A stretch of DNA of 64,000 nt from JABDJL01 sp963664065 (GTDB lineage Bacteria; Pseudomonadota; Gammaproteobacteria; Xanthomonadales; SZUA-36): the NCBI GenBank assembly GCA_963664065.1, contig OY760942.1:496001-560000 (forward strand), written 5' to 3'. How positions within the stretch are numbered: the first letter of the stretch is position 1; each line of letters opens with the position of its first letter. This document shows positions 20,345 through 30,181 of this stretch, in pieces. A model generated the notes under the pieces. That model was given only the letters and a program-made list of their open reading frames with translations. It made no database searches and was not told the DNA's origin. Both the position numbers and the translations under genes were made by a program.

Positions 20345-21103
20345 TCAGGCGCCGGTACGGAACCGTTCCGGCTGATGCAGCCCGCATTCCCTGACCAGTC
20401 CGAAAAAACGCACTTGCTCTTCACTCTGGACTTCGCTGAGCAAATGACTGGTGTGGTAATCCCCTATTGAGACATAACCCTTTTCCCATAGCGGATGATA
20501 GGGCAGGTCATTTTGTTCCAGGTAGTGGTGAATATCACGATCGGTCCAATCAACGATGGGATGAACCTTGACCACATCGCCATGCAACTCCAGCACGCGC
20601 GTCTTGCTTCTGGAGCTGGACTGAGAACGCCGCACTCCGCTGAACCAGGATCCCGGTTGCAATTCCGCCAGTGCCCGGGACATGGGATCAACCTTGTTCA
20701 GTTGGTTGTATTGCTCTATGCCTTCCAGGCCCTTTTCCCACAGACGCCCAAAGCGTTTTTCCTGCCACGCAGGAGACATGTCGGCACTGAAAATGTTTAG
20801 CTTGAGTGACAGCCTTTCGGCCAGAGAGTCGATGAACCCGTATGTTTCCGCAAATAAATAACCGGTATCGATCAGCACCACGGGGATTTCCGGCTTGACC
20901 TGCGTCAGCAGGTGCAGCATTACTGCCGACTGTGCGCCGAAACTCGAGGTCATGATGGCTTTGCCCGGCAGGAAATCCAGCGCCCAGCAAACCCTCTCTA
21001 CTGCATCCAGTCGCTCAAGGCAGGGTGTGACCGAGTCGAGTTGCTGGCTGGTCCAGGCCTGTCCGGGCCCGGGCACACAGAGCTTAATGGCGGCATCAGG
21101 CAT
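20345..21103 (-). CDS. cysH: Phosphoadenylyl-sulfate (PAPS) reductase
   Basis: This 252-residue enzyme reduces PAPS to sulfite with thioredoxin. It shows the PP-loop-like SSFGAQSAVMLHLL, DTGYLFAETYGFID, WFSGVRRSQSSSRSKT, the KVHPIVDWTDRDI stretch, and the catalytic Cys in the C-terminal motif ECGLH. The two CC pairs that bind the iron-sulfur cluster of APS reductases are absent, so it is the PAPS type. It overlaps cysI by eight bases and ends four bases from the cysB stop on the other strand. Confidence 0.95.
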   Translation of the reverse strand: MPDAAIKLCVPGPGQAWTSQQLDSVTPCLERLDAVERVCWALDFLPGKAIMTSSFGAQSAVMLHLLTQVKPEIPVVLIDTGYLFAETYGFIDSLAERLSLKLNIFSADMSPAWQEKRFGRLWEKGLEGIEQYNQLNKVDPMSRALAELQPGSWFSGVRRSQSSSRSKTRVLELHGDVVKVHPIVDWTDRDIHHYLEQNDLPYHPLWEKGYVSIGDYHTSHLLSEVQSEEQVRFFGLVRECGLHQPERFRTGA

Positions 21104-22769
21104 GGCTTAAAACTCCTTCGGTAATTTCCGCTTGAGACCGGGTCAGGAAATCCCCGAAAGTTTCAGAAGTTTCGCGCTGCTTGCGGAACCGTGCGAACAA
21201 TTCATTGAGCAACGCCAGAATTTCCCCGGAATTTGCATTTTCACGTGCCAGGTAGTTCAGGCGAGTGCCGTTGTGGGCGGCACCAAGGTGCAGGTTGTAG
21301 CGTCCGGGCGCCTTGCCTACGAGACCGATTTCAGCCAGGTAAGGCCGAGCGCAGCCATTGGGGCAGCCGGTCATGCGGATGTTGATGTCCTCTTGCGCGA
21401 GGCCATGATTTTCCGTTTGAATCTCGATCTCGCTGACCAGTTCCGGCAGATAGCGCTCGGCTTCGGCCATCGCCAGCGAACAGGTAGGCAGGGCCACGCA
21501 GGCCATGGAATGCAGGCGAAGCCGGGAAAGTTTTTCATGCGCATCGAGGCCATGTTCACGCACCAGCTTGTTAATTTCCGGTTTTTTCGCCGCACTAATG
21601 CCCGCAATGATGACGTTCTGGTTCGCAGTCAGGCGAAATTCACCTTTGTGTACCTGTGAAATGGCACGAAGACCACTGAGCTGTGTACCTGAAGGGCCAT
21701 CGGCAATGCGGCCGTTTTGAATAAACAGGGCCAGGTGCCAATTGCCATCGTCAGTTTGTCGCCAGCCGTACTCATCACCACGGCTTGTGAAGTGATATGG
21801 CCGGGCCGGTTCCAGGGCATATCCAAGGCGTTGTTTGAGTTCACCACGTAACCAATCCAGGCCCCGATCTTCAATGGTGTATTTGAAGCGCGCGTGTTTT
21901 CGTTCGCTTCGGTCACCGAAGTCGCGCTGAATCCTGACAATGGCTTCACCCACCTCAACGACCTGGTCGGGAATGATAAAACCAAGCGGCCGGGCCAGTA
22001 ATGGATAGGTCGCAGGGTCGCCATGGGTGACACCCATGCCCCCTCCAACCGTTACGGTGTACCCCACCAGCCCGTCCTTGTCTTCAATGGCGATGAATCC
22101 CAGGTCATGTGCCAGGACATCCACATCGTTGACCGGGGGAACAGCGAAAGCTGTCTTGAACTTGCGGGGTAAATAACGATTGCCGTAAATCGGCTCATGA
22201 TCTGCAGTTGCGGCGACTTTTTCTTTATCCAGCCAAATTTCGTGGTAGGCCGTGGTATTCGGTGTGAGGTGATCGCTGAAGGCTGCCGCGTCTGCAAAAA
22301 CCTGAGCATGCACATCGGACCGTTCCGGGAGTGCGGTGCACATCACGTTGCGGTTGACATCTCCGCAGGCGGCGATGGTGTCGAGAAGGGAGTCGTTAAT
22401 GGCACGAATGCTGTCCTTGAGTTCGTGCTTGAGCACGCCATGAAACTGAAACGCCTGTCGTGTGGTCAGGCGCAGGCTGCCGTTGGCCCAGCGGGTTGCG
22501 ATGTTATCCAGGGCCAGCCATTGTGCCGGTGTGCAGATGCCGCCCGGCACTCGCGCGCGGATCATGAAGCTGTGCTCCGGCTCCAACATCTGGCGTCGCC
22601 GCTGTTCCCGCACATCGCGATCATCCTGCTGGTAGATGCCATGAAACTTGGTCAGCTGGGTATCATCGTCGGCCAGGCTGCCGGTCGCACCATCCGCAAG
22701 CCCCTGCCTGATGGTGCCGCGCAGGAAATTGCTCTCCGCCTTGATGTCCTCAACAGGGTTGGCGCTCAT
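21096..22769 (-). CDS. cysI: Sulfite reductase hemoprotein beta subunit
   Basis: The 557-residue protein reduces sulfite to sulfide with six electrons delivered by CysJ. The [4Fe-4S]/siroheme cysteines are present: CVALPTC (C-x5-C) and GCPNGC (C-x3-C) about 40 residues later. The two repeats of the fold are seen, with FMIRARVPGGICTPAQWLAL and RQAFQFHGV in the first and RLTANQNVIIAGI in the second. The start ATG overlaps the stop of a 61-codon gene (ATGA), and its end overlaps cysH. Confidence 0.97.
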   Translation of the reverse strand: MSANPVEDIKAESNFLRGTIRQGLADGATGSLADDDTQLTKFHGIYQQDDRDVREQRRRQMLEPEHSFMIRARVPGGICTPAQWLALDNIATRWANGSLRLTTRQAFQFHGVLKHELKDSIRAINDSLLDTIAACGDVNRNVMCTALPERSDVHAQVFADAAAFSDHLTPNTTAYHEIWLDKEKVAATADHEPIYGNRYLPRKFKTAFAVPPVNDVDVLAHDLGFIAIEDKDGLVGYTVTVGGGMGVTHGDPATYPLLARPLGFIIPDQVVEVGEAIVRIQRDFGDRSERKHARFKYTIEDRGLDWLRGELKQRLGYALEPARPYHFTSRGDEYGWRQTDDGNWHLALFIQNGRIADGPSGTQLSGLRAISQVHKGEFRLTANQNVIIAGISAAKKPEINKLVREHGLDAHEKLSRLRLHSMACVALPTCSLAMAEAERYLPELVSEIEIQTENHGLAQEDINIRMTGCPNGCARPYLAEIGLVGKAPGRYNLHLGAAHNGTRLNYLARENANSGEILALLNELFARFRKQRETSETFGDFLTRSQAEITEGVLSHA

Positions 22770-22954
22770 CAGAGAGAATCCTTGTCAGTACGAAAGAACT
22801 GGGCTTCTACAGATTTCTGGTCGAGTTCACGTTGTTCATCCATGATTTTCCGCAGCTGCTGGACCATCGAACCCAGTAGAGAACGAATGGTTTGGCGTTC
22901 CTGTGCAAAACGATTCATTTTGCTTGAAGTAAAATGCAGCCTGGTCTGATTCAC
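22769..22954 (-). CDS. Unknown small protein coupled between cysJ and cysI
   Basis: This 61-residue reading frame exactly fills the gap between cysJ and cysI. Its GTG start overlaps the cysJ TAG by one base, AAGGA lies about ten bases upstream within cysJ, and its TGA overlaps the cysI ATG (ATGA). The sequence is polar and helix-prone (QTIRSLLGSMVQQLRKIMDE), with no membrane segment, signal or cysteine. No family was recognised. The tight coupling on both sides argues for real translation, with a role in sulfite reductase assembly or purely in translational coupling of cysI. An internal ATG at 22918 is a weaker alternative start. Confidence 0.65.
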   Translation of the reverse strand: MNQTRLHFTSSKMNRFAQERQTIRSLLGSMVQQLRKIMDEQRELDQKSVEAQFFRTDKDSL

Positions 22955-24744
22955 TAGTAAAGATCCTTGTGAATTCGTTTGGATCTGCGCAACTCCGTCA
23001 GTGCGCTCTCTGCTTCCTCGAATGAAATTCCACCTTGCGCTGCGGTGGCTTGCTGGATTGCGTCCTGTACGGCTCGACCCATGGCCAGCCCGCCACAGAT
23101 GTAGATGTGTGCCCCCCGTTGCAGCCAGCGCTCAAGCCGCTCAGTCTGGTCGGATATCAAGTGCTGAACGTATTGCTTATCGGCGCCATCACGGGACCAG
23201 GCGGTGTCAATCCGATCCAGCAGGCCTGTTTCCCGCCACCTCAACCAATCCCGCTGGTACAAAAAGTCAGTGCGCAGGTGTGGATTGCCGAAGATCAGCC
23301 AGCTTTGCCGAGAGGCACCCGTGCTTTCGAGTTCCTGCATGAATGCACGAAACGGGGCAATGCCGGTACCAGCAGCAATCATGACAATCGGTGAGGTAGG
23401 GTCTTCAGGTAGATGAAACCGCCGGTTAGGATCATGAAATAACCGAACGAGACCACCCACACCAATACGGTGATTAAGAAATTGACTGGCCACGCCGGAT
23501 CGTTGCCTCCCCGTCGCGTCGCTGTACAGCGTTGCCACGGTCAGGTGTACTTCCTCGTCCACCAGGGTTCTGGAAGAGCTGACTGAATAGGATCGCGGCG
23601 CCAATGGACGAAGAATATCGACCAGTGCCTGTGCTTCAATTTCTGACGGAAATTCCTGAACCAGGTCGACGAACTGGCGTTGTTCTATAAATTCGCGTCG
23701 TTGCTCAGGGTCGAATGCCTGGAATAATTCACCCAGTTCGGCCTGGCCGCCTGTCCTGGCGTAGGCTTCAATGGTCTCCACTGACAGCCTCGTGAGCTCA
23801 CGGTAGTCTCCAAGCGCTTCTGACAGAGAAATCCTGCTATCGTCGACTTCCACCATGGTGGCTCCGGCAAGGACCAATGAGTCCAGAATCTCGTCGACCG
23901 TATCCGGATCATTGGGTGCCCACACACCGAGTGCGTCGCCGGGATGATAATCGAGCCCCGATCCTTCCAATGAGAGTTCCAGGTGGCAGATATCTTTTCC
24001 CGAATCAGCACCTGTAATCTTTTGAACCTTGAGAATCTCGGCCTGGAATGGCTCATGCCGCGTCCACCTGGGCTTGCTGGGCACCAGGCTCAGACGCGTG
24101 GCAACGGCTGGCTGAGAACCTTCAGCCCAGTGTTCTTTAACATGTGCGATTACTTCACTGGACCAGTTACCTGCATCTGTTTCGTAATCGACATCACATT
24201 CAACACGCGCACCAAACGGCCTTGCCCCGAGTACCTGCAAGCGTTCATCCAGTTCACGACCGGAGGCACAAAAATGTTCATAGCTGCGGTCGCCCAGAGC
24301 CAACACGCGGTAGCTAAGCGTTGTCAGCCGGGCTGCTCGCTCGCTCGACAGGTACTCAAACAGCTCCACGGCTTCCTCGGGCGGATCACCCTCGCCATGG
24401 GTGCTGATAATGAACACTGCACGCTCGAGTTTCTTCAATCCTGCAGGTCTGAAGTGATCGAGCGATTCAAGCCGGGCGGTGATGCCGGCTTGTTCAAATT
24501 GTCCCGAAAGCTCCTGCGCCATTAACTCACCGTTTCCGGTGTCCGATCCATAAAGAATGGTCAATGCCGGCCCGGTGCCGAGCGCTTCCACGCCCGTGAG
24601 CGCAGCGGCATCACCAAGACGGCCGGCCAGGTAACCGCTCAACCACTGCGACTGCGACTGATTCAGCGTGCCGATACTGCGCTTCAACAAACGTAGTTGT
24701 TCTTCATTGAAGGGAGAATTGTCGGCACCTAATGCGCTCAACAT
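22954..24744 (-). CDS. cysJ: Sulfite reductase flavoprotein alpha subunit
   Basis: The 596-residue protein carries electrons from NADPH through FAD and FMN to CysI. A flavodoxin domain begins ILYGSDTGNGELMAQELS. The FAD domain has PRSYSVSSSR, and the NADPH domain shows IVMIAAGTGIAPFRAFMQE and YICGGLAMGRAVQDAI, ending KRIHKDLY as cytochrome P450-reductase-like proteins do. It is the first gene of the cysJ-orf-cysI-cysH operon, presumably under CysB control, although no operator could be assigned. Confidence 0.97.
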   Translation of the reverse strand: MLSALGADNSPFNEEQLRLLKRSIGTLNQSQSQWLSGYLAGRLGDAAALTGVEALGTGPALTILYGSDTGNGELMAQELSGQFEQAGITARLESLDHFRPAGLKKLERAVFIISTHGEGDPPEEAVELFEYLSSERAARLTTLSYRVLALGDRSYEHFCASGRELDERLQVLGARPFGARVECDVDYETDAGNWSSEVIAHVKEHWAEGSQPAVATRLSLVPSKPRWTRHEPFQAEILKVQKITGADSGKDICHLELSLEGSGLDYHPGDALGVWAPNDPDTVDEILDSLVLAGATMVEVDDSRISLSEALGDYRELTRLSVETIEAYARTGGQAELGELFQAFDPEQRREFIEQRQFVDLVQEFPSEIEAQALVDILRPLAPRSYSVSSSRTLVDEEVHLTVATLYSDATGRQRSGVASQFLNHRIGVGGLVRLFHDPNRRFHLPEDPTSPIVMIAAGTGIAPFRAFMQELESTGASRQSWLIFGNPHLRTDFLYQRDWLRWRETGLLDRIDTAWSRDGADKQYVQHLISDQTERLERWLQRGAHIYICGGLAMGRAVQDAIQQATAAQGGISFEEAESALTELRRSKRIHKDLY

Positions 24745-24901
24745 GTTCGTTCACCAGGAATAGTCATTGGCTGCAGCTTATGTGTGCAGCCTGAAAACGC
24801 GAACGAAGTTGTTTCTATGAAGATATAACGAAGGGGAATATGTATGTTCGCAGGCGTTTAGATCTAAATTTCATAAGTAACATAAAATTGCCCGCCAGGT
24901 G

Positions 24902-24931
24902 TTGACGCGTATATTGAAGTGCACATACACT
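24902..24931 (+). promoter_or_regulatory. Candidate promoter for the SAM riboswitch and metB
   Basis: TTGACG (24902-24907) and TACACT (24926-24931) are separated by 18 bases. The predicted start falls just upstream of the riboswitch P1 stem. Confidence 0.55.
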
Positions 24932-24937
24932 GAACAG

Positions 24938-25060
24938 AACTCATCGAGACCGGCAGAGGGATAGGCCCTATGAAGCCGGGGCAACCTTCAGGACCAACCA
25001 TCCTGAAAAGGTGCCAACTCCTGCGGAGACTCCGAAAGATATCTCCGAATGATGAGGAGC
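24938..25060 (+). promoter_or_regulatory. SAM-I (S-box) riboswitch upstream of metB
   Basis: The conserved core is plainly visible: CTCATCGAGA, then AGAGGGATAGGCCCTATGAA, GCCGGGGCAACC, a variable stem (TTCAGGA against TCCTGAA), AAGGTGCCAACTCC, a further stem (TCGGAGA-type pair around 25026-25048), and the closing GATGAGGAGC. CTCATC (24940-24945) pairs with GATGAG (25051-25056) as P1. The element lies 106 bases before the metB start, so expression should fall when S-adenosylmethionine is plentiful. An intrinsic terminator is not obvious between it and metB; GATGAGGAG may instead take part in translational control. It accounts for most of the 24745-25165 intergenic stretch. Confidence 0.92.
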
Positions 25061-25165
25061 AGTGCAACACGCCATTAAAATGGCTGATGGGCACGCTTCC
25101 TCCCTTGCGGCCTTCGCGGGGTTCCGATGAGAACTGACATTGGAACTGATATGCGGAGACCGGCC

Positions 25166-26213
25166 ATGACTTCCCAAGCAAGTAAAGCAACCAGAGCGGT
25201 TCGCGCTGCTATTGAATCGGATACGCAATACGGCGCAGTTGTACCGCCTTTGCACCTGTCGTCAAATTTTACCTTTGCCACCTTCGGTAAAAAACGACAA
25301 TACGACTACACCCGTTCGGGCAATCCGACCCGTGATGCCCTTGGCGATGCGCTGGCCCAGTTCGAAAAAGGTGCGGGTGCAGTCATTACTTCATCGGGTA
25401 TGGCAGCGCTCAATGTGCTGGTTCAACTGCTGGAGCCGGGTGATCTGTTCGTGGTACCGCATGATTGCTATGGCGGCACTTACCGGCTCTTTGAGGCCCT
25501 GGGCAAGAAAGGGCGTTTCGAGGTGCTTTTCGTCGACCAGACTGATGATGAAGCCCTGGCTGCGGCCTTTGCACGGAAACCAAAACTGGTACTCACCGAG
25601 ACCCCGTCCAACCCGCTACTGCGGATTGTCGATATAAAGAAAGTTGCGAAACTTGCCAGTGAATGCGGTGCCTTGTTTGCAGTTGACAATACCTTTCTGT
25701 CGCCGGCATTGCGGCAGCCTATCCCCCTTGGCGCCGACCTGGTTATCCATTCGACAACCAAATACATCAACGGCCATAGCGATGTTGTCGGAGGCGCCAT
25801 TGTCGCGGCAACTGAAGAACTGGTTGAGACCTTGACCTGGTGGGCCAACTGTATCGGCGCAACCGGAGCGCCGTTTGACAGCTACCTGACATTGCGGGGC
25901 TTCCGTACATTGCTGGTACGCATACGTCAACACGAGGAGACTGCAAGATTAATCGCAAAGCTGTTGAGTGAGCAGCCTGGCGCACTTTTCACTGGCTGAA
26001 TCGCTAGGCGGAGTTGAAAGCCTGGTCTGCCACCCGGCGACCATGACACATGCGCCGGTAAGTGAGGAAGCTCAGGCGCAGGCCGGTATTAGCCAAAACC
26101 TGGTCCGCCTGTCGATAGGGCTGGAGTCCGCTGAAGACCTGGTCGCCGACATTCTCGGGGCGCTTGAGGCTGCGAGACAAGCTACCGCTCTCGCTTCAGT
26201 TTGCTCGGCCTGA
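25166..26213 (+). pseudogene. metB: Cystathionine gamma-synthase/lyase (metB-like), internally deleted and frameshifted
   Basis: MetB makes cystathionine from activated homoserine and cysteine, on the way to methionine. The ATG at 25166 has GGAG upstream and starts homologues' usual N-terminus. The first frame runs to 25999 with YTRSGNPTRDALGDALA, SSGMAALN, and the PLP lysine in IHSTTKYINGHSDVVGG. It then stops after LLSEQPGALFTG. The C-terminal part continues in another frame (FSLAESLGGVESLVCHPATM to 26213). Comparison with family architecture shows that about 50 residues, normally holding a YHPGL-type stretch and GFGAMLSFEL, are missing near 25983. The deletion changes frame, so a functional enzyme is unlikely unless this is an assembly fault. 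The upstream riboswitch is intact. Confidence 0.87.
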
Positions 26214-26233
26214 CCTGACAAGAACCCAAAAAG

Positions 26234-26266
26234 AACGCCGGTCAAACAATGTCTGATCGGCGTTTC
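26234..26266 (+). terminator. Probable terminator after metB
   Basis: AACGCCG (26234-26240) pairs with CGGCGTT (26258-26264), extended by partial pairing inside, and ends CGTTTC. It lies 20 bases after the metB stop. The T tract is short. Confidence 0.6.
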
Positions 26267-26336
26267 AATCTGAATATTGACACAGGGATGTGTAAACGCG
26301 CATCGCGCGGAAGCGTAGCAGAACCACGCTTCTGCG

Positions 26337-26376
26337 GAGCGATATGCGAATGGGTCATGGACGACCCATATCGCTC
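26337..26376 (-). terminator. Hairpin after hppA
   Basis: GAGCGATATG and CATATCGCTC form a ten-base perfect outer stem with an inner GGGTC/GACCC pair. It sits five bases after the hppA stop on the minus strand and could terminate or stabilise that message. A second smaller hairpin (GAAGCGT with ACGCTTC) lies at 26310-26332. Confidence 0.55.
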
Positions 26377-26381
26377 ATTTT

Positions 26382-28397
26382 CTACAGCAGCGGAACGATC
26401 AGCAGTGCCACAATGTTGATGATCTTGATCAGAGGGTTGATCGCAGGTCCCGCGGTATCTTTGTAGGGGTCCCCTACGGTGTCACCGGTAACCGCTGCTG
26501 CGTGGGCAGGTGTACCCTTACCACCCAGGTTTCCATCCTCGATGTATTTCTTGGCGTTATCCCATGCGCCGCCACCGGTGGTCATGGATATGGCAACGAA
26601 CAATCCGGTCACGATGGTCCCTACCAGCAGACCACCCAGTGCCTGCGGGCCAAGCATCAAACCAACCACGATCGGAACACCAAGGGGTAACAGGGAAGGA
26701 ACGATCATTTCCTTGATCGCGGCTTTGGTCAACAGGTCCACGGCGCGGGAATAATCCGGCTTTGTGGTGCCTTCCATGATTCCTTCGATTTCTGCAAACT
26801 GGCGACGAACTTCCGTCACCACAGCGCCGGCTGCGCGTCCTACCGCTTCCATCGCCATGGCGGCGAACAGGAACGGTACCAGGCCGCCAAGGAACAAGCC
26901 AATAATCACCAGGTGATTAGACAGGTCAAAAGTCAGCTCAACGAAACCGGCTTTGCCCAGGCTTGAAGTGTAATCCGCAAACAGCACCAGTGCCGCAAGA
27001 CCGGCTGAACCAATGGCATAACCCTTGGTGACCGCCTTGGTGGTGTTACCCACCGCATCCAGCGCATCGGTGGTTTTGCGCACATCCTCCGGCAGGTTCG
27101 CCATCTCGGCAATACCACCAGCATTGTCTGTAATCGGACCAAAGGCATCCAGCGCCACGATCATGCCGGTCATTGACAGCATTGAAGTTGCCGCGATTGC
27201 AATTCCGTACAAGCCGGCGAAGTGCTGCGCACCCCATATGGCAATGCACACTGCCAATACCGGCAGCGCCGTCGCCTTCATCGAAACACCCAGACCGGCG
27301 ATGATGTTGGTCGCATCGCCTGTCAGCGAGGCTTCCGCTATTTTTTTCACCGGACTGTACTCTGTACTAGTGTAATACTCGGTAATTACGACCATCGCTG
27401 CTGTTAACGCAAGGCCAATGAGTGCGGCGTAGTACAGGCCACTTGCATGTGCACCCATCATTGCATTGGTGACCGGGTAGAAGGCGATTGCCGCCAGCAC
27501 ACCGGAAACAATCACACCCTTGTACAGGGCGCCCATGATGGAACTACTCTTGCCGGTCTTGACGAAAAAGGTGCCCAATACCGAAGCAACAATTGAAATT
27601 CCACCCAGAACCATCGGGAACAGAACCGCGTTCGTACCCAAGGTTTCTGCTAATAAGCTGCCCAGCAGCATGGTGGCGATCAAGGTTACCGCGTAGGTTT
27701 CAAACAGGTCAGCAGCCATACCGGCGCAATCGCCCACGTTATCGCCCACGTTGTCTGCAATAACTCCCGGGTTGCGGGGGTCATCCTCCGGGATGCCTGC
27801 TTCAACCTTACCCACAAGGTCAGCGCCTACATCCGCACCCTTGGTGAAGATACCGCCGCCCAGCCTGGCAAAGATGGAAATCAGCGAGCCACCGAATGCC
27901 AGGCCAATCAGCGCGTGGATGGTGTCTTCAGAACTGAACCCCATGTTTTCGAGCAGCATGTAATACCCGGCCACACCCAGCAGGCCCAGGCCCACTACGA
28001 GCAGACCGGTGACAGCGCCGCCTCTAAATGCAATATTTAATGCCGGGGCTACGCCGATACGTGCTGCCTCGGCTGTACGAACATTGGCACGAACAGAAAC
28101 AAACATGCCGATGTAGCCGGTCAGTCCGGAAAGGATTGCACCAATGGCAAACCCAATCGCTGAGGCCCAGTTCAGGAAAGCCCCAAGCACGACAAACAGA
28201 ACAACGCCAACCGCACCAATCGCCCCGTATTGCCGGTTCAGGTAAGCCTTGGCGCCCTCCTGAATGGCGGCTGCAATTTCCTGCATTTTGTCGTTACCCG
28301 CCGGCCGAGCCAGCACCCAACGAGCGGTGAAAATTCCATACAGGATTGCCAAAACGGCAGCCCCCAGGGTCAGCTGAAGCGCCAACTCGTTACTCAT
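26382..28397 (-). CDS. hppA: Membrane-bound H+-translocating pyrophosphatase
   Basis: The 671-residue protein has the usual many-helix layout (about 16 hydrophobic segments). It hydrolyses cytoplasmic pyrophosphate and pumps protons out. The pyrophosphate/Mg site is seen in [36 protein letters not shown], and the C-terminal [18 protein letters not shown]. At the position that separates the two subtypes it reads GNTTKA rather than GNTTAA, which by family knowledge marks the K+-independent type. GAGGAG precedes the ATG. With the PPi-type phosphofructokinase 2.4 kb away it suggests pyrophosphate-based energy conservation. Confidence 0.96.
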   Translation of the reverse strand: MSNELALQLTLGAAVLAILYGIFTARWVLARPAGNDKMQEIAAAIQEGAKAYLNRQYGAIGAVGVVLFVVLGAFLNWASAIGFAIGAILSGLTGYIGMFVSVRANVRTAEAARIGVAPALNIAFRGGAVTGLLVVGLGLLGVAGYYMLLENMGFSSEDTIHALIGLAFGGSLISIFARLGGGIFTKGADVGADLVGKVEAGIPEDDPRNPGVIADNVGDNVGDCAGMAADLFETYAVTLIATMLLGSLLAETLGTNAVLFPMVLGGISIVASVLGTFFVKTGKSSSIMGALYKGVIVSGVLAAIAFYPVTNAMMGAHASGLYYAALIGLALTAAMVVITEYYTSTEYSPVKKIAEASLTGDATNIIAGLGVSMKATALPVLAVCIAIWGAQHFAGLYGIAIAATSMLSMTGMIVALDAFGPITDNAGGIAEMANLPEDVRKTTDALDAVGNTTKAVTKGYAIGSAGLAALVLFADYTSSLGKAGFVELTFDLSNHLVIIGLFLGGLVPFLFAAMAMEAVGRAAGAVVTEVRRQFAEIEGIMEGTTKPDYSRAVDLLTKAAIKEMIVPSLLPLGVPIVVGLMLGPQALGGLLVGTIVTGLFVAISMTTGGGAWDNAKKYIEDGNLGGKGTPAHAAAVTGDTVGDPYKDTAGPAINPLIKIINIVALLIVPLL

Positions 28398-28535
28398 TTA
28401 TCTCTCCTCATTCTGCCCAAAGGCATTACATGCGATCGTATTATTGTTTATACGGGCCGCGCTTTGCGTCCCGCCAAAAAAGCGCGCCATCTTAGCATAA
28501 AATGGAGCCAGATAATGGCCTGCAGGCCATGAATA

Positions 28536-30152
28536 TCAACGGCTGAAGGTGGTGCCAAAGAAATCCCCTTCGTGCCAGCCGGGTCGCTCAGTTTTGTTAG
28601 CGACAATTTCACCAGCCCTTGCGTTGATCCGGGTAAAGCGTGCTGCAGCTTTGTAATTGATCGGAAGGTTCAGATCGTCACTGACCCGGTGATAATGATC
28701 TTTCAAAAATCCCTTGAAAATGGGCAAAGTGTCTATTTCCCCGTGCAATGAACTTGGACCTGTCACCAGGAAAACGGAAGGGATGCCTTTTTGAACAAAA
28801 CGATAGTGATCGCTGCGCACGAAAATATTCTGATCAGGAAACGGATCTCGAGTCAGGGCAATTCCAAATTCTCCTGCAGCCTGCTCAATAGCCTTGCCCA
28901 GGGTGGAATGCTCGGCACCAAACGCGATGACATCACCAAACTCGTAAAGCAGCAGTGGCATATCGAGATTTATCACGCCAACCATGGAATCAGAAGGCAC
29001 AGTGGGATTTTGCGCAAAATACTCTGAACCCACCAGGCCCTTTTCTTCTGCAGTGACTGCTAAGAACAGAATGGATCTCCTCTCCCCACCAGATTCTGCG
29101 AACATTCGGGCAGTTTCCAGCATCACGGATATTCCCGAGGCATTATCCAAAGCCCCGTTATTAATGGCGTCTTCGTGTCCATCGCCATGCAATTCGCCGA
29201 TATGATCAAGGTGTGCCGTATAAACCAGGTATTCGTTGCTGAGAACAGGATCCGTTCCGGGTAACAGGGCCACGACATTTGGGCTATCTATGGTTTCGTG
29301 ACGGCTTTTCTGTGCCAGCCTGAGTGTTCCTTTCAGGGGAAATGCCGGCAGGTTCTGTCCGGATTCATCCATAGCAATCAGCGAATCTACCGTATGATCG
29401 GATCCCTTGAACAACTCAGCGGCTGGTTTGTAATGGACCACCGCACCGCCTTCCAATTGCGTAAATGCAGCATAGGGCTCGCCCGATTGCGTTAACCAGC
29501 CCATGGCCGCTTTGCCCACGGAGTTCTTCAGACGTCCCCAGTCATAGCGTTTTTCGTTGCGGGGCGTGTAGACCGTGACCCAGCCAACTGCACCATGCGC
29601 AACAAGGGCCCGTGCCTTTTCCCGCCCGGATGAGAAATGCGCGCCTTCTTCACTGGGAAAGCTTAATGGTTGACCTCCTAATGTAACTGCGATTTTTCCT
29701 TCAAGCTCTATTCCCTCAAAGTCGTTGTATTCAAGCTCCGGTGCGTTGATACCGTAGCCGGCGAAAACCATTTCTGCAGTCAAATCACCACTGGTGTGGC
29801 CCACACTGGCTTTGCGATAGAATTCATTAACGAATTCAAAATCCCTGCTCATACCGCCATTGACAAGTTTCATCGTCGCAGAGCCTTCTTCCAGGAAGGC
29901 TCTGCGCAGAGGAACCTGCTGGTAATAATTCTCTTCCGATCCAGCAGCTACCAGGCCCATCTGCCGGAACTGGCTGACCACGTAGGACGCTGCAATGTCG
30001 TAGCCCTCGGTGCCGGGCTCACGGCCCCGCAATTCATCCGCTGCAAGAAACTCAATATGCGCCTTGAGGCGGTTTTGGAGCAACAAATCCGGGCTGTCCT
30101 GTGCCTGGACAAAGCTACCGGTCAGAAAAAACAGTAATGCCAGTAATCGCAT
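28536..30152 (-). CDS. Secreted M28-family metallopeptidase
   Basis: The ATG at 30152 starts a signal peptide (LLALLFFLTGSFVQA), giving 538 residues. An inserted protease-associated (PA) domain lies near residues 110-260. The M28 zinc ligands follow in order: YTAHLDHIG (His, Asp), GALDNASGI (bridging Asp), VTAEEKGLVGS (catalytic and metal Glu), INLDMPLL (Asp), and SDHYRFVQKGIPSVFLVTG (last His region). The enzyme should be an aminopeptidase in the periplasm or outside the cell. A perfect palindrome (ATGGCCTGCAGGCCAT, 28514-28529) lies just after its stop. Confidence 0.92.
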   Translation of the reverse strand: MRLLALLFFLTGSFVQAQDSPDLLLQNRLKAHIEFLAADELRGREPGTEGYDIAASYVVSQFRQMGLVAAGSEENYYQQVPLRRAFLEEGSATMKLVNGGMSRDFEFVNEFYRKASVGHTSGDLTAEMVFAGYGINAPELEYNDFEGIELEGKIAVTLGGQPLSFPSEEGAHFSSGREKARALVAHGAVGWVTVYTPRNEKRYDWGRLKNSVGKAAMGWLTQSGEPYAAFTQLEGGAVVHYKPAAELFKGSDHTVDSLIAMDESGQNLPAFPLKGTLRLAQKSRHETIDSPNVVALLPGTDPVLSNEYLVYTAHLDHIGELHGDGHEDAINNGALDNASGISVMLETARMFAESGGERRSILFLAVTAEEKGLVGSEYFAQNPTVPSDSMVGVINLDMPLLLYEFGDVIAFGAEHSTLGKAIEQAAGEFGIALTRDPFPDQNIFVRSDHYRFVQKGIPSVFLVTGPSSLHGEIDTLPIFKGFLKDHYHRVSDDLNLPINYKAAARFTRINARAGEIVANKTERPGWHEGDFFGTTFSR

Positions 30153-30181
30153 GTGCGAGTGTTCCTTACGGCCAATCAGAA

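Noticed and set aside
28514..28529. Perfect palindrome ATGGCCTGCAGGCCAT between the M28 peptidase and hppA
   Set aside because: Could be a weak terminator or operator, but no T tract and no repeated copies were seen.
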